From the NCBI GenBank assembly GCA_012031035.1, contig JAAUUT010000005.1:32902-96901 (forward strand): DNA of 64,000 bases, read 5' to 3'. Positions 17,426-27,151 of this stretch are shown here, piece by piece. The DNA is from Candidatus Altimarinota bacterium (lineage in GTDB: Bacteria > Cyanobacteriota > Cyanobacteriia > Cyanobacteriales > Microcystaceae). The notes beneath the pieces were generated by a model. It saw nothing but the letters and a program-made list of their open reading frames with translations, was not told where the DNA came from and searched no databases. The first letter of the stretch is position 1, and each line of letters starts with the position of its first letter. The translations under genes and the position numbers were made by a program.

Positions 17426-19119
17426 CTATTCTTCCTGCACAGATTCAAACACCGGACAATATCCCTCCGAAGTCACTTTAAATCCATAAAGCGGAGAAGC
17501 TTGATGCCAACAGCGCTGACTTCTATAATGGCGGCAAGTTCCACAGCAGTCAATATCTTCTAATCGCTGAACTTCGGAACTTTGACTCAATAGCTCGCGC
17601 TGAGATACGCCGCGCATGACTAGCTCCTCTCCTTGCCAGCGAGCTTCTACTAATCCCGTATCGGCAAAATAACTCCAGCGCGGATCTTTACTAATGGCAT
17701 CGGGTAAGGTAATGGTAATATTAGTAACCGTTTCGTTTAATTCGCCTTCGTAGGCGGTAGGCGTGGGAGTCGCAGGCTGCATAAACTTATCGCCAATCGG
17801 AAGTTCGACTAAAGTTCCAGCCGAAGGAGAATGAAGTTGATAGCGATTTTGTAGTTCTTCTAGACTAGTAAGGTCTGCAAGGTATAAAGGAGAGCCATGA
17901 ATGAAAATGACGTGCTGGGGTCGCAGATTGTGAATGAGTTGGGTGGTATTGCGACCGTCGCTGTGTTCTGCTAAGAGATAAGATTCGATGTTAATTCTAG
18001 AGGCTTCCTCAAACATTGCTAGGGGAAAAGAGTCGGCACTAAAAAGACTGTCTGGCTCTTGGGGCACTAAAATTAACCAAGAACCGGAGTCTGGAGAACA
18101 AAACTCTTTTAGGGCGATCGCGTTGTCAGTAAGAACGATACAAGGTTCTTGAGTTAGAGATACTCCGCCTTTTGACGGCAAAGTCTCCTCTAACTTCCTA
18201 AAAATCGAACGTTTTTCTTGATTGAGCCGACGCATTCGCGGACAAATTCGCTCGTCCCAAAATAAAGATTGATGTTTGGCAAAATTTTGCACGGAGAGGG
18301 GAAATTGCCCCAGCAACTCCAAATAAATATCGCAGGCGATCGCGACATTGCCATCGACCCAAATATCGAGATCGCGTCCGGTAAACTGATGGTGAGAGCG
18401 CAAAAGCTTGAGAATTTCTTGCCCTAGTCCCAAAGTAGGAACTGGCAGTAGCACTTTCTGTCCAGACGCGATCGCGCTAGAAATTCGCTCCATCAGATGT
18501 TTCTCTTGCTGGCGGCGATGGGGATGCCTCGTTGTGCCATAAGTCCCTTCAACAATCAATACGTCTGGCGCTAATCCCCGCAGCGTTTCTATCGATAAGC
18601 CTTCTACTAATTGCAGGTTGGAGAGCGAAAAATCTCCGGTATACAGTAGCTTATAGATTCGATTGGGACTTTTATAGGTGAGGACGATGGCAGCAGCCCC
18701 CGGTAAATGTCCGGCGGGAAAGATTTCTGCACTCAAATCGTCAAATAAGTCAATTGGCGATCGCACGCCATTGCTTGACAAAAACGAGGAATTGCCTGCT
18801 CGACAGAATCGAGCCAATTGAGCGGCAGGAGGCGCTCCGTCACTTCGCTTGCATAGATCGGCATTTGCGGAAAAGCCCGATGCAAGTCTAGCAAACCGCG
18901 AGCGCGATCGGCGTGGGCATGGCTGCAAAATACCACATCAGCGGGAGGAGTTTCTTGAGTCGCGATCGGTTGAATGTCATTCAAACCGCAGTCGAGTAGA
19001 ATGCGATAGGGCCCCATTGTTACCAACAGACACACTCCTTCGTTTTCGTGACCTACTCCATAAGGAAAGCAGGATAAGCGATCGGTCAGATCGGGCGAAA
19101 CTGAGAGGCGTTTACTCAT
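17426..19119 (-). pseudogene. Beta-CASP metallo-beta-lactamase hydrolase with Cys-rich tail, frameshifted
   Basis: The N-terminal frame (ATG 19119) gives YRILLDCGLNDI and the metal motif CSHAHADRARG, ending LPLNWLDSVEQAIPRFCQAM. The following frame continues RSPIDLFDDLSAEIFPAGHL, then EGTYGTTRHPHRRQQEKHLM, a beta-CASP region and FIHGSPLYLADL. The frame change is at about 18765-18770, next to a HIP1 site, and one missing base explains it. The last 45 residues carry CCGTCRHYRSQRCWH plus a further Cys, a possible zinc or Fe-S site. RNase J/CPSF-73-like enzymes process RNA, so this may be a ribonuclease. The usual HxHxDH motif reads HAHADR, lacking the last His. Confidence 0.7.
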
Positions 19120-19148
19120 TTTGTCGCTAGACAGCACTAAAATCAGTG

Positions 19149-19180
19149 ACCAGTTACCAGTTACCAGTTACCAGTTACCA
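19149..19180. repeat. Heptameric tandem repeat (ACCAGTT)n
   Basis: Four complete copies and one partial copy of ACCAGTT lie directly upstream of the metallo-hydrolase start. Such 7-bp tandem repeats are typical of cyanobacterial intergenic DNA, and related sequence occurs inside pbpC. Confidence 0.8.
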
Positions 19181-19441
19181 ATGCGGGTCACTCTTCACTA
19201 ATAACTGCTCGCCGAACACTATTAACCAAAAAATATTTTTTTACAATCTCGCATTCACTAAATTAGTTAGTGAGCAGATCCATTCCCATCATAATTATCT
19301 GAATCGTAAAAACCGTTTTTTGTGCCAAAAAACAGAGAACTTACAATAAAAAGCCCTGTCAAAATCAGTATTATCATTTTTACGTCCATATCGATTTATC
19401 TCCCTCAAGTTAGACGGTCATTTCCTAATCTATCTAAAAAT

Positions 19442-21373
19442 TCACGATTCGATCGCTTCAGTCATTTTAGTTAAAATCGCTTCGGATATAACAGCGGCGA
19501 TCGGAATTTCTTCAACTTTGGGCAACTTTTCTAGGGCTAAACGAGACGATTGTCTTCCTCCAGAAAGGCGTTTTAGTAATTGCGGGCGGGGATCGTGTAG
19601 AAGATAAACGATCTCATCGCCACCAAGCCATTCTTCTGAAGCTTTAAGAACTTGTAAGCTTTTATCCCGCTTGACTAATAGCGGAAGAAGTTCTCCTGCA
19701 TCGATTAACGCTTGTAAATGAGCCTGTTGCTGAGATAGATTTGCCTCTGTAAGGACGGTTGCTCCCAACTTAATTTGTCCGTCGCTCAGGTATTGATTCC
19801 AGGTTTTGATTGAGAATTGTTCGATAAAGGCTTGCTGAACTTTCGATTTATTCGTCTTTTCGACTTGAGTATTGCGAGAAAAGGCGGCAAAAACGCGAGG
19901 CGGCTGAAATTCTTCTACTGCTCGCTGCGCTAGGACTAAATTAACTTCTTCATTGCTGGTGAGCGCCATAAAAGTTCCCATGGCGTGAATGCCCGCTTCT
20001 TCTAATGCGTCTGGATCTAGACCGCTACTTTGCACGACGGGTAAATTCTCATCTTTCGCTTTTAGGCAGGCTTCAGAATCGGTGTCGATCAGGACGACGG
20101 ACTCGCCTGCTTCTACAAATAAGCGAGCAATTAGACGAGTTAAAGGATTGCAACCAATGATGACGGCTCCCGTTGCATCAGAAGCGGTTATCTTTAACCA
20201 GCCAGCTACCCAACGAGCGCTCAAACCTTCGACAAAAACGGTCATCATAATGGTAAGAAAGACTAAGGCTTTGATCGAATCGCCGCCATTGATTCCTTTT
20301 TGGGTGAGCAAGATAGCGAATAGAGAAGCAACCGAAGCCGAAACGATCCCACGAGGGGCAACCCAAGCCAAAAATAGTTTTTGTCGCCAGTTAAGATTAC
20401 TGTTAAAAGTACACAGGGCGATACTCATGGGGCGAACGATAAACATGAGGGTAAGTACAGTTAGCAAGCTGCCCCACCCCAAGGCAAAGATACTGGCGAT
20501 CGATAAATCGGCGGCTAGAAGAATAAACAAAACCGAAACGCACAGAATGGTTAATTGTCCTTTGAATCTTCTGAGCAATCGTTCTTCGGGAAGCGAAGAT
20601 GCTCTCAGGACGAGTCCAGCGATAACCGTCGCCATCAGTCCCGATTCGCTGCGGCTCATTTGCGCCAGACAAAATAGACCCCAAACCCCTGCTAAAACGA
20701 CGAGATTTTTGAGTTCTTCGGAAAGAACGCTGGTTCGCTTGAGAAATAGTCCGAGCAACCAACCGCTTGCCGCGCCGATGATTGCGCCGATACCCAAACG
20801 CAATATCAAACCCGTTGCGATTTCAACGGGACTAGCACTACTGTTAAGGATCGTTTCGAGAACGATCGCGGCTAAAATTGCGCCGACGGGATCGATCAAA
20901 ACGCCTTCCCCTTCTAGTAAGGTCGCTACCTGTCGGTCTACTTCTACCTGCTTGAGCAGGGGACTAATGACTGTCGGCCCGGTCACGACGACTAAGGAAG
21001 CATAGAGAAACGCGATCGCCCAAGGAAATTCAGCCAGCCAATGAGCGGCCATTCCTCCCCCAATTAAGGTAATTAGGGTTCCCACTGTTACGAGATTGCG
21101 CAGGCTCCCAGAGACACGACCTAAGTCGCGCAGGGATAGGTTAAAGCCTCCCTCAAATAAGATGATGGCAACTGCGAGAGCAACCAGTACTTCTAAGCCC
21201 ATTCCCAGATAGCGCGGGTGCAAAAGACCGAATCCATCGGGACCTAGCAGAATGCCGAATGAGAGTAAGAAAACAATGCTGGGAACTTTGAGATATTCGG
21301 CTACTACTTGGGCACCGATCCCTGCTAAAACCGCAAGAACGATTTGCAGGGTTAGTTCAAATGAAGCTTCCAT
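19442..21373 (-). CDS. CPA-type Na+/H+ antiporter with C-terminal TrkA-N domain
   Basis: The 643-aa product has about 11-12 membrane segments in residues 1-395. Features include ILLGPDGFGLLHPRYLG, AIILFEGGFNLSLRDLG, YASLVVVTGPTVISPLL and LEGEGVLIDPVGAI, where the acidic residues bind cations in NhaP-type exchangers. A Rossmann-like TrkA-N domain follows (TGAVIIGCNPLTRLIA, VVLIDTDSEACLKAKDE, MALTSNEEVNLVLAQRAV) and suggests regulation by NAD(H) or another nucleotide. It should exchange Na+ or K+ for H+ across the cytoplasmic or thylakoid membrane. It stands alone with about 510 bases of spacer upstream. Confidence 0.85.
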   Translation of the reverse strand: MEASFELTLQIVLAVLAGIGAQVVAEYLKVPSIVFLLSFGILLGPDGFGLLHPRYLGMGLEVLVALAVAIILFEGGFNLSLRDLGRVSGSLRNLVTVGTLITLIGGGMAAHWLAEFPWAIAFLYASLVVVTGPTVISPLLKQVEVDRQVATLLEGEGVLIDPVGAILAAIVLETILNSSASPVEIATGLILRLGIGAIIGAASGWLLGLFLKRTSVLSEELKNLVVLAGVWGLFCLAQMSRSESGLMATVIAGLVLRASSLPEERLLRRFKGQLTILCVSVLFILLAADLSIASIFALGWGSLLTVLTLMFIVRPMSIALCTFNSNLNWRQKLFLAWVAPRGIVSASVASLFAILLTQKGINGGDSIKALVFLTIMMTVFVEGLSARWVAGWLKITASDATGAVIIGCNPLTRLIARLFVEAGESVVLIDTDSEACLKAKDENLPVVQSSGLDPDALEEAGIHAMGTFMALTSNEEVNLVLAQRAVEEFQPPRVFAAFSRNTQVEKTNKSKVQQAFIEQFSIKTWNQYLSDGQIKLGATVLTEANLSQQQAHLQALIDAGELLPLLVKRDKSLQVLKASEEWLGGDEIVYLLHDPRPQLLKRLSGGRQSSRLALEKLPKVEEIPIAAVISEAILTKMTEAIES

Positions 21374-21883
21374 AGGCGTGTCGATCGCTTGCAGTCTTTA
21401 GGGTGGATCTACAATTGGGCTAACCATGATTAATGTAGTTTAAGTATTCCCAAGATAGTTCTCTCCCTTATCGGGTTAATACCAGATTGCTCGTCGCCCA
21501 ATGCCTGAATCATTAGAAATTATTGTTATTTTAAGGTTTAGAGATTGTTTTTTTAGAAGCGATTGATTTGTGCGGCTCGTTGATTTTAATGTTAAGTTAA
21601 TTCAACAAAAAATTAAAATTTTGAAATGAGAAATTTTTATTCGTTTTGGGTATTCTAACATTGATATTCTTACATTCTCAAACCTAGGTCGGGGGAAAAG
21701 CTTTACCGAAAGATTAATTTAGAGTTTCAGAAGGCTTTCAAATTCAAAACATCCAAGTTTTGGATGACTATACCAGCAAATTCCTGTAACAATAAAATGA
21801 GAACTTGTTAAAGTCGATCGCATCATTGCGTGCGAGAAGCGAGCATAACCTCAAGAATCTGAAAAGATTGGCTCCTCTATTCT
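21374..21883. other. Divergent intergenic region, no gene
   Basis: This 510-base AT-rich spacer separates the leftward antiporter from the rightward GT39 gene and must hold both promoters. I see no reliable -35/-10 pair, RNA gene or repeat beyond a HIP1-like GCGATC motif. Confidence 0.5.
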
Positions 21884-23213
21884 ATGAACCATCAAATTTT
21901 TACTTGGTATCGTTCGAGAAATAAATTGCGACAAGAAATTCGTTGGCTTGAATTTATGTCGCTTTTGGCTTTATTTGTGGCAGCTTTAGTATTATTTTGC
22001 CTGAATTTAGGAAATTTACCCCTTCAAGAGGGAAACGAACGAACGATCGCTCAAGTAGCTAAAGAAATCGCAGCGCGTCCGCTAGTTTCTCTCTACTGGC
22101 TGTTTCCAACTTTTCAAGGAAAGCCTTATCTTACTCAGCCGCCGTTGGTTCACGGAGCGATCGCCCTACTGTATCGACTCATTGACAACCAGATCTGGAC
22201 GACTCGCTTGCCTGGGGCATTTTTAGCGGCTTGTTCGGTTCCGCTACTCTATAGTTTGGGTCGAGAGATTTTTATCGCTCGCACGAGCGCTATTTTTGCC
22301 GCTTTGATGTATTTGACTCTCTGGCCGGTAGTACAGTATGGGCGCTTAGCGACGCTCGATGGAGCGGTTTTATGTTTTGAAATTTTGACAATTTGGTGCG
22401 TTTTGCGATCGCGTCGCGATTTGCGTTGGGCGTTAGGCGCAGGAATTGGTTTGAGCTTGTTAGGATTTTCTCATGGGATGATGAGCGCGATTATTGTTGC
22501 GATCGCGCTCGTTTTTTTTGGCTTGGGATACTCCCCGGCTTCTCAGTTCGGGATTTTTCGCGATCGGTTTTGGATTGGGTATAGCTCCCGTCATCGCTTG
22601 GTATATTACTCAAAGCTTGCATTACGGTATGCCTTTTGCAGCAGCGATGTTCGGTCAATATTTTCAAGTTAGCGGCAAACATTCGGTTAGTTTATCGCTG
22701 TCTCCGCTTATCGAAGTTGCTAAGTTTTCTTGGCCTTGGCTGATTTTTTCGCTTTATGGACTGCGTTTGGCATGGCAAGAACGAAATTGGGGCTGGGCTA
22801 AGTTAATCTTGGTCTGGAGTAGCGTCTTTTTTGTCGTCGTTTCGCTGTTTTCCGTGCAGCATCCCGACGCGATAGTTCCTATATATCCAGCTTTAGCCCT
22901 AGCAGGAGGAGCCGCTTTAGGCGAAGTAGGCAATTGGCCTGTCGAACGTCCCTATCCTCGCTTGTGGGTGAGCTTGTTGAGTTTATTAGCGCTCATTCCC
23001 ATCGTTATCGGGTTAGCCATTTATTTTGAGGTTAATTTTAGCTGGTTTAAGACGGTTGACGAGATATTATTTATCGTTTTGGGGGCGCTTTCTCTAACCT
23101 GGGGATTTGGTGCTATTTTACTCGCTCAGCGATCGGAGCAGTTTATCTCGATATTGATTTGGGGAATGTATGTTTCTTGGTTGCTATTAGTTAGTTCCTC
23201 AAATTGGATTTAA
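21884..23213 (+). pseudogene. GT39/ArnT-like membrane glycosyltransferase, frameshifted
   Basis: The first frame encodes a membrane segment, then LQEGNERTIAQVAKEIAARP (the E/D-rich first loop of GT-C enzymes), KPYLTQPPLVHGAIALLYRL and further membrane helices up to IIVAIALVFF. The second frame continues LAWDTPRLLSSGFFAIGFGL and more helices to 23213. They meet at an 8-T run (22512-22519). Seven Ts would join them as ALVFLAWDTPRLLS, so one extra T explains the break. The corrected product is about 443 aa. Enzymes of this class transfer sugars from polyprenyl-phosphate donors to lipid or protein acceptors at the periplasmic face. Confidence 0.75.
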
Positions 23214-23363
23214 TATAAGCCTTCTTGAATGCTGAATTTAATTGCTCAGCATTCAAAATTTTTGGATTGACAAGCTAAATAGCAAATTTATTTATAAAGT
23301 TTTCAAACAAAAGCAAACGGTCGAGTACCGATCGCTTTTGTTTGTATTTTATCGTTAAGTTTA

Positions 23364-23744
23364 TTATTCTCCCGCATCAATAAGTTTGAGATGAATGTGC
23401 TTGCGACCTAATATCACTTCAAATTCGTCTCCTTGATTGAGTCCCATTTTTTTAGTGTAAGCCGAACCAATGAGGAGATTTCCATTGGATTGTACGCTAA
23501 TCTTGTGACTGGCCTTGCGACCGCCGCTTCCCTGACCGTTAATCGTACTGTCTAATTCAATTCCCTCTGCATCGATTAGTGCGTTGAGGAACTTCATCAT
23601 ATTAACTCGTTCGATGTTGTTTTTCGTAACGGTATAATAACCGCACTCTTTTGCTTTTTGTTCCTTAGAGAGGTTGCCTAATGATTTAACTTTCTCAAGT
23701 AACGCTTCTCCTGTTAAAGGTTGTGGTTGTGTATTCTTAGCCAT
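23364..23744 (-). CDS. cyAbrB2-type transcriptional regulator
   Basis: The 126-aa protein starts MAKNTQPQPLTGEALLEKVK and contains CGYYTVTKNNIERVNMMKFL and the AbrB-like C-terminal GNLLIGSAYTKKMGLNQGDE with FEVILGRKHIHLKL. This is the cyanobacterial AbrB family, in which the DNA-binding SpoVT/AbrB fold is at the C-terminus. The phrase ERVNMMKFLNALIDAEGIEL resembles cyAbrB2 more than CalA/cyAbrB1. cyAbrB2 in Synechocystis links carbon and nitrogen metabolism and occupies large genome regions. It is transcribed away from the Rrf2 gene, with about 220 bases between their start codons. Confidence 0.85.
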   Translation of the reverse strand: MAKNTQPQPLTGEALLEKVKSLGNLSKEQKAKECGYYTVTKNNIERVNMMKFLNALIDAEGIELDSTINGQGSGGRKASHKISVQSNGNLLIGSAYTKKMGLNQGDEFEVILGRKHIHLKLIDAGE

Positions 23745-23963
23745 CAACTTCTATGCCAACTAATTTGTTTATAGGGTTTACAGATTTACTGCCAACTGCC
23801 ACCTTAGCAAAGACAATAAATATTTTGATTGTTATCTGTCACTAAATTTATCTTACACGCAAAAAGCAAAATTTATTCAACTTTCATTCGTTTTAATATT
23901 AATGGATTACTTGCAATCTTTAGAGAAAAATTTACTTTAAATTTACAAAACAAAAAACAATTA

Positions 23964-24407
23964 ATGAAGCTAACTACAAGAGGTCATTATAGCGTTAAAG
24001 CCTTGTTAGATATAAGTTTACAGCCGGAGCGCCAACCGACTCCAGTAAAAGCCATCGCCCATCGACAAGATTTACCCGCTCCTTATTTAGAAAAATTGTT
24101 GATCGAAATGCGTCGAGCAGGCTTAGTTAAATCGGTCAGAGGTTCTCAAGGTGGCTATCAATTAGCACGCAAACCCAGTCAAATTTCTCTAGGACAAATC
24201 TTAGAAGCAGTCGGAGAAACAATTGAGCCTTTACCTCGCCATCACTCAAACGTAGAACAAGCTGAAGATTGGGTAACATTTAGTCTGTGGAAGAGACTTC
24301 ACCAGAAAATGAAAGAGGCACTTTATAATATCACTCTTGCCGATCTTTACTATGATGCTCGTAGCTGGCAAGCCGCTCAAGGAGAGGAAACTAGCTTTGT
24401 CGTTTAA
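23964..24407 (+). CDS. Rrf2-family transcriptional regulator without Fe-S cysteines
   Basis: I start the 147-aa product at ATG 23964, MKLTTRGHYSVKALLDISLQ, the standard Rrf2 N-terminus; the longer upstream frame lacks support. The winged-helix motif (APYLEKLLIEMRRAGLVKSV, RGSQGGYQLAR) is intact. The loop after the dimer helix start (GETIEPLPRHHSNVEQAEDW) has none of the three Cys that hold the cluster in IscR or NsrR. Cluster-free Rrf2 proteins such as Slr0846-like regulators are known in cyanobacteria. Probably a DNA-binding regulator sensing by another means. Confidence 0.85.
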   Translation: MKLTTRGHYSVKALLDISLQPERQPTPVKAIAHRQDLPAPYLEKLLIEMRRAGLVKSVRGSQGGYQLARKPSQISLGQILEAVGETIEPLPRHHSNVEQAEDWVTFSLWKRLHQKMKEALYNITLADLYYDARSWQAAQGEETSFVV

Positions 24408-24418
24408 ATGATTGAAAA

Positions 24419-24478
24419 AAGGCGATCGCACTTAGTAAATCTACTATTTATCATGGAACTTATTAGTGCGATCGCCTT
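24419..24478. repeat. Inverted repeat built from two HIP1 sites
   Basis: AAGGCGATCGCACT (24419-24432) and its exact reverse complement (24465-24478) flank a 32-base loop just 3' of the Rrf2 gene. The stem could end its transcript, although there is no T-run. A second HIP1 pair follows at about 24488-24500. Confidence 0.6.
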
Positions 24479-24832
24479 GGCTTTTGTGCGATCGCGATCG
24501 CCAAGAAGCGATTCTATGTAATTGTTCTATTTATGGCAAAAAAGACTTACTAGATTCAATCATCCGAGCGAAAAAATTTGCCTTGTTTGGTAAAAGCGAT
24601 CGAGTAGTTACCGATAGTTTAAAGAATCAGACAGCTAAACATAGTTTTACTAGCTTTTGTTGCACGTCTTGTGTCGATTCCCCTCGCTCTTATCTTGATG
24701 AGATCGTCATAGAGGATTGCTAACTCAAACGAGAAATAGAATCGGAATTTGCTAGGTCATCTGGAGATGATGCTTGTGCCCTAGAAAAGATCGATATAAT
24801 TGAGGATTCTAAGTGATGAAATGCGATAAAAG
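24479..24832. other. Intergenic region upstream of cobD
   Basis: An 85-codon GTG-started frame (24466-24723) begins inside the HIP1 hairpin and has no recognisable domain, so I do not call it. I looked for a cobalamin riboswitch before cobD and saw no B12-box-like sequence. Confidence 0.45.
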
Positions 24833-25804
24833 ATGGAGAGAGCTAATCCGGCTGCGATCGCCTTGCTTATGGCAGCTATTGTAGATTATTTAATTGGAGA
24901 TCCTTGGAATTGGCCTCATCCAGTGCAAGCGATGGGATGGATTATTTCTCATTGTACCCACTTAGCGATTAACTACTTAAAAGAATGGTGGCAGCGTCGC
25001 TTGGCTGGAATCATTTTAGGGGTCGGATTAATTCTTGGTAGCGGTTTTGTTGGTTGGTTGCTCGTGCGAGTAGCAACTTGGCTTCATCCCTTCTTAGGAA
25101 TTGTAATAGAAATTGTCTTATTAGCAAGTTGTTTTGCCGCTCGAAGTTTGAGAATAGCCGCGATCGATGTTTTAACTCCGTTAACGTCTGGAGATCTTCA
25201 ACTTGCTCGCACTAAATTGAGTCAATATGTCGGAAGAGATACGACACAACTTTCAGAGACAGAAATTCTACGCGCTCTATTAGAAACCGTCGCAGAAAAT
25301 ACGCCAGATGGCGTAACTGCCCCATTATTTTATGCCATTATCGGAGCATTTTTTCCAAGCGTAGGTAGCGTTCCTTTAGCATTAGCTTATAAAGCAGCTA
25401 GTACCTTAGATTCGATGGTAGGATATCGCAGAGAACCTTATACCGATTTGGGTTGGTTTGTCGCTCAATTAGAAGATCGTTTGACTTGGCTTCCCTGTCG
25501 TTTGACAGTGTTAACCCTAGCATTGATTTCGAGACAGCCAAGACGAGTTTTACAAATATGTCGTCGCGATGCTATTAAAGATCCCAGTCCTAACTCTGGG
25601 TGGAGTGAATGCGCTTATGCTGCTATCTTGGGAGTCCAGTTAGGAGGAACCAATATTTATAGTGGGGTTGTCAAACATAAACCCTTATTGGGCGATCCTT
25701 TAAACCCAATTACTTCCGAACAAATCGATCTAGCTCTACAATTAACTCGTCATTGCTTTCTCATTTGGTTGGCGATCGCTATATCAGTAATCAGTTATCA
25801 GTAA
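24833..25804 (+). CDS. cobD: Adenosylcobinamide-phosphate synthase CobD/CbiB
   Basis: The 323-aa membrane protein has DYLIGDPWNWPHPVQAMGW, ETVAENTPDGVTAPLFYAII, YKAASTLDSMVGYR, YTDLGWFVAQLEDRLTWLP and SPNSGWSECAYAAILGVQLG. All are characteristic of CobD/CbiB. The enzyme attaches (R)-1-amino-2-propanol or its phosphate to adenosylcobyric acid in the late steps of cobalamin (in cyanobacteria pseudocobalamin) synthesis, at the membrane. The last codons, AISVISYQ, are encoded by the CAGTAATCAGTTATCAG-type repeat that continues into the spacer, so the natural C-terminus may have been replaced. No other cob genes are adjacent. Confidence 0.9.
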   Translation: MERANPAAIALLMAAIVDYLIGDPWNWPHPVQAMGWIISHCTHLAINYLKEWWQRRLAGIILGVGLILGSGFVGWLLVRVATWLHPFLGIVIEIVLLASCFAARSLRIAAIDVLTPLTSGDLQLARTKLSQYVGRDTTQLSETEILRALLETVAENTPDGVTAPLFYAIIGAFFPSVGSVPLALAYKAASTLDSMVGYRREPYTDLGWFVAQLEDRLTWLPCRLTVLTLALISRQPRRVLQICRRDAIKDPSPNSGWSECAYAAILGVQLGGTNIYSGVVKHKPLLGDPLNPITSEQIDLALQLTRHCFLIWLAIAISVISYQ

Positions 25805-25848
25805 TCCATTCCTTTTCCCCATTCACCAATCCCCAATCACCACATTTT
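25785..25848. repeat. Degenerate interspersed repeat (AATCAGTTATCAGT / CACCAATCCCCAATCACC)
   Basis: The sequence between cobD and the GT1 gene, overlapping the last cobD codons, has CAGTAATCAGTTATCAGTAA and then CACCAATCCCCAATCACC. The same words occur inside pbpC (about 50063-50104) and, inverted, at 62477-62529. Confidence 0.65.
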
Positions 25849-25850
25849 TT

Positions 25851-27098
25851 ATGGTTCATTTTGGTATTATCTGTCCCACTGTCCCCGGTCATCTCAATCC
25901 CATGACAACTTTGGGGTACGAACTCAAACAGCGCGGTCATCGGGTTACACTGGTAGGAATTCCCGACGCGCGATCGCACGCAGTAGCAGCAGGATTAGAA
26001 TTTAAAGCAATTGGCGAAACCCAGTTTCCTGAAGGCACAAATCAAAAAAACTTTGTCCGTTTAGGAGAATTAAACGGTTTAGCTGCATTACGCTATACAG
26101 TAAGTTTCCTCAAGCAAATGACAGTTAATATTTTGCAAAATGCCCCAGCAGCGATTCAAGAAACGGGGATAGAAGCTTTACTAGTCGATCGCGTTTCGTC
26201 AGCAGGAGGGACGGTAGCCGAATTTCTCAATCTTCCTTTTATCACCGTTCATAGTGCTTTAATCTTAAATCAAGAAGAAAATATTCCTCCTTTTAATACA
26301 CCTTGGCAATATAACCCTACAACATGGGCGCGTCTGCGAAATAAATTGGGTTACAGTATCGTCAATCGGTCTACGCAGCCTATTCGAGACGTTATTGCTC
26401 GATATCGTCAAACATGGAATTTACCCCCGCGTCGCGATGCGGATTCTGCGAATTCTCAACTAGCTCAAATTAGCCAACAACCTGCCGAATTTGAATTTCC
26501 CAGACAAAATTTACCCGATTGCTTTCACTTTACAGGGCCTTTTCATAACCCACTCAGTCGCACACCTGTCCCTTTTCCCTACGAAAAGCTAACTGGACAG
26601 CCGTTGATTTATGCCTCGATGGGAACCTTACAAAATCGCCTGTTGTGGGTATTTGAGAATATTGCCCAAGCTTGCGATCGCTTAGACGTTCAACTCGTTA
26701 TTTCCTTGGGTGGAGGTAGCAACCCAGAATTTTTACCCAAATTGCCTGGAAATCCCATAGTAGTTGGTTATGCACCTCAATTAGAATTGCTCGCGAAAGC
26801 TAGCCTCACGATTACTCATGCTGGACTAAATACGACTTTAGAATCCTTGAGTAAGGGAGTGCCGATGGTTGCTATTCCCATCACCAACGACCAGCCAGGA
26901 GTCGCATCCCGCATTGCTTGGACGGGTTCGGGAGAGGCTGTACCCCTCGCTAAATCTAGTCCCAAACGGCTGCGGGAGGCTCTAGAACGGGTCTTAAAAG
27001 AAGATTCCTACAAAAAAAATGCGTTGAGGCTACAAGAGGCGATCGGGCGATCGGGCGGGGTTAAAAAAGCTGCCGATATTATTGAGCAGTCAATCTAA
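25851..27098 (+). CDS. GT1 (UGT/MGT-like) glycosyltransferase, zeaxanthin glucosyltransferase-like
   Basis: The 415-aa protein has the GT-B fold. The N-terminal acceptor half starts HFGIICPTVPGHLNPMTTLG. The C-terminal donor half has QPLIYASMGTLQNR, VVGYAPQLELLAKASLTITH and HAGLNTTLESLSKGVPMVAI followed by NDQPG, the UDP-sugar signature of GT1 enzymes. The closest family I recognise is the CrtX-like zeaxanthin glucosyltransferase group, which glycosylates carotenoid hydroxyls. Macrolide-type or sterol-type acceptors cannot be excluded. It starts 46 bases after cobD on the same strand, separated by repeat DNA. Confidence 0.8.
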   Translation: MVHFGIICPTVPGHLNPMTTLGYELKQRGHRVTLVGIPDARSHAVAAGLEFKAIGETQFPEGTNQKNFVRLGELNGLAALRYTVSFLKQMTVNILQNAPAAIQETGIEALLVDRVSSAGGTVAEFLNLPFITVHSALILNQEENIPPFNTPWQYNPTTWARLRNKLGYSIVNRSTQPIRDVIARYRQTWNLPPRRDADSANSQLAQISQQPAEFEFPRQNLPDCFHFTGPFHNPLSRTPVPFPYEKLTGQPLIYASMGTLQNRLLWVFENIAQACDRLDVQLVISLGGGSNPEFLPKLPGNPIVVGYAPQLELLAKASLTITHAGLNTTLESLSKGVPMVAIPITNDQPGVASRIAWTGSGEAVPLAKSSPKRLREALERVLKEDSYKKNALRLQEAIGRSGGVKKAADIIEQSI

Positions 27099-27151
27099 CC
27101 CCAAAATCAACTCTCCAACTATTCATTAGTACATTTGGCAAATAACAAACC

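Noticed and set aside
19149..19180. Short direct repeats as a possible CRISPR
   Set aside because: Units are 7 bp and contiguous with no spacers, so this is a simple heptameric tandem repeat.
19989..21005. 338-codon frame on + strand
   Set aside because: Antisense to the antiporter gene; the minus-strand frame has clear family motifs and this one has none.
24466..24723. 85-codon GTG-started frame
   Set aside because: Begins inside a HIP1 hairpin and shows no family resemblance.
24724..24832. Possible cobalamin riboswitch before cobD
   Set aside because: No B12-box-like sequence or suitable pairing was visible.
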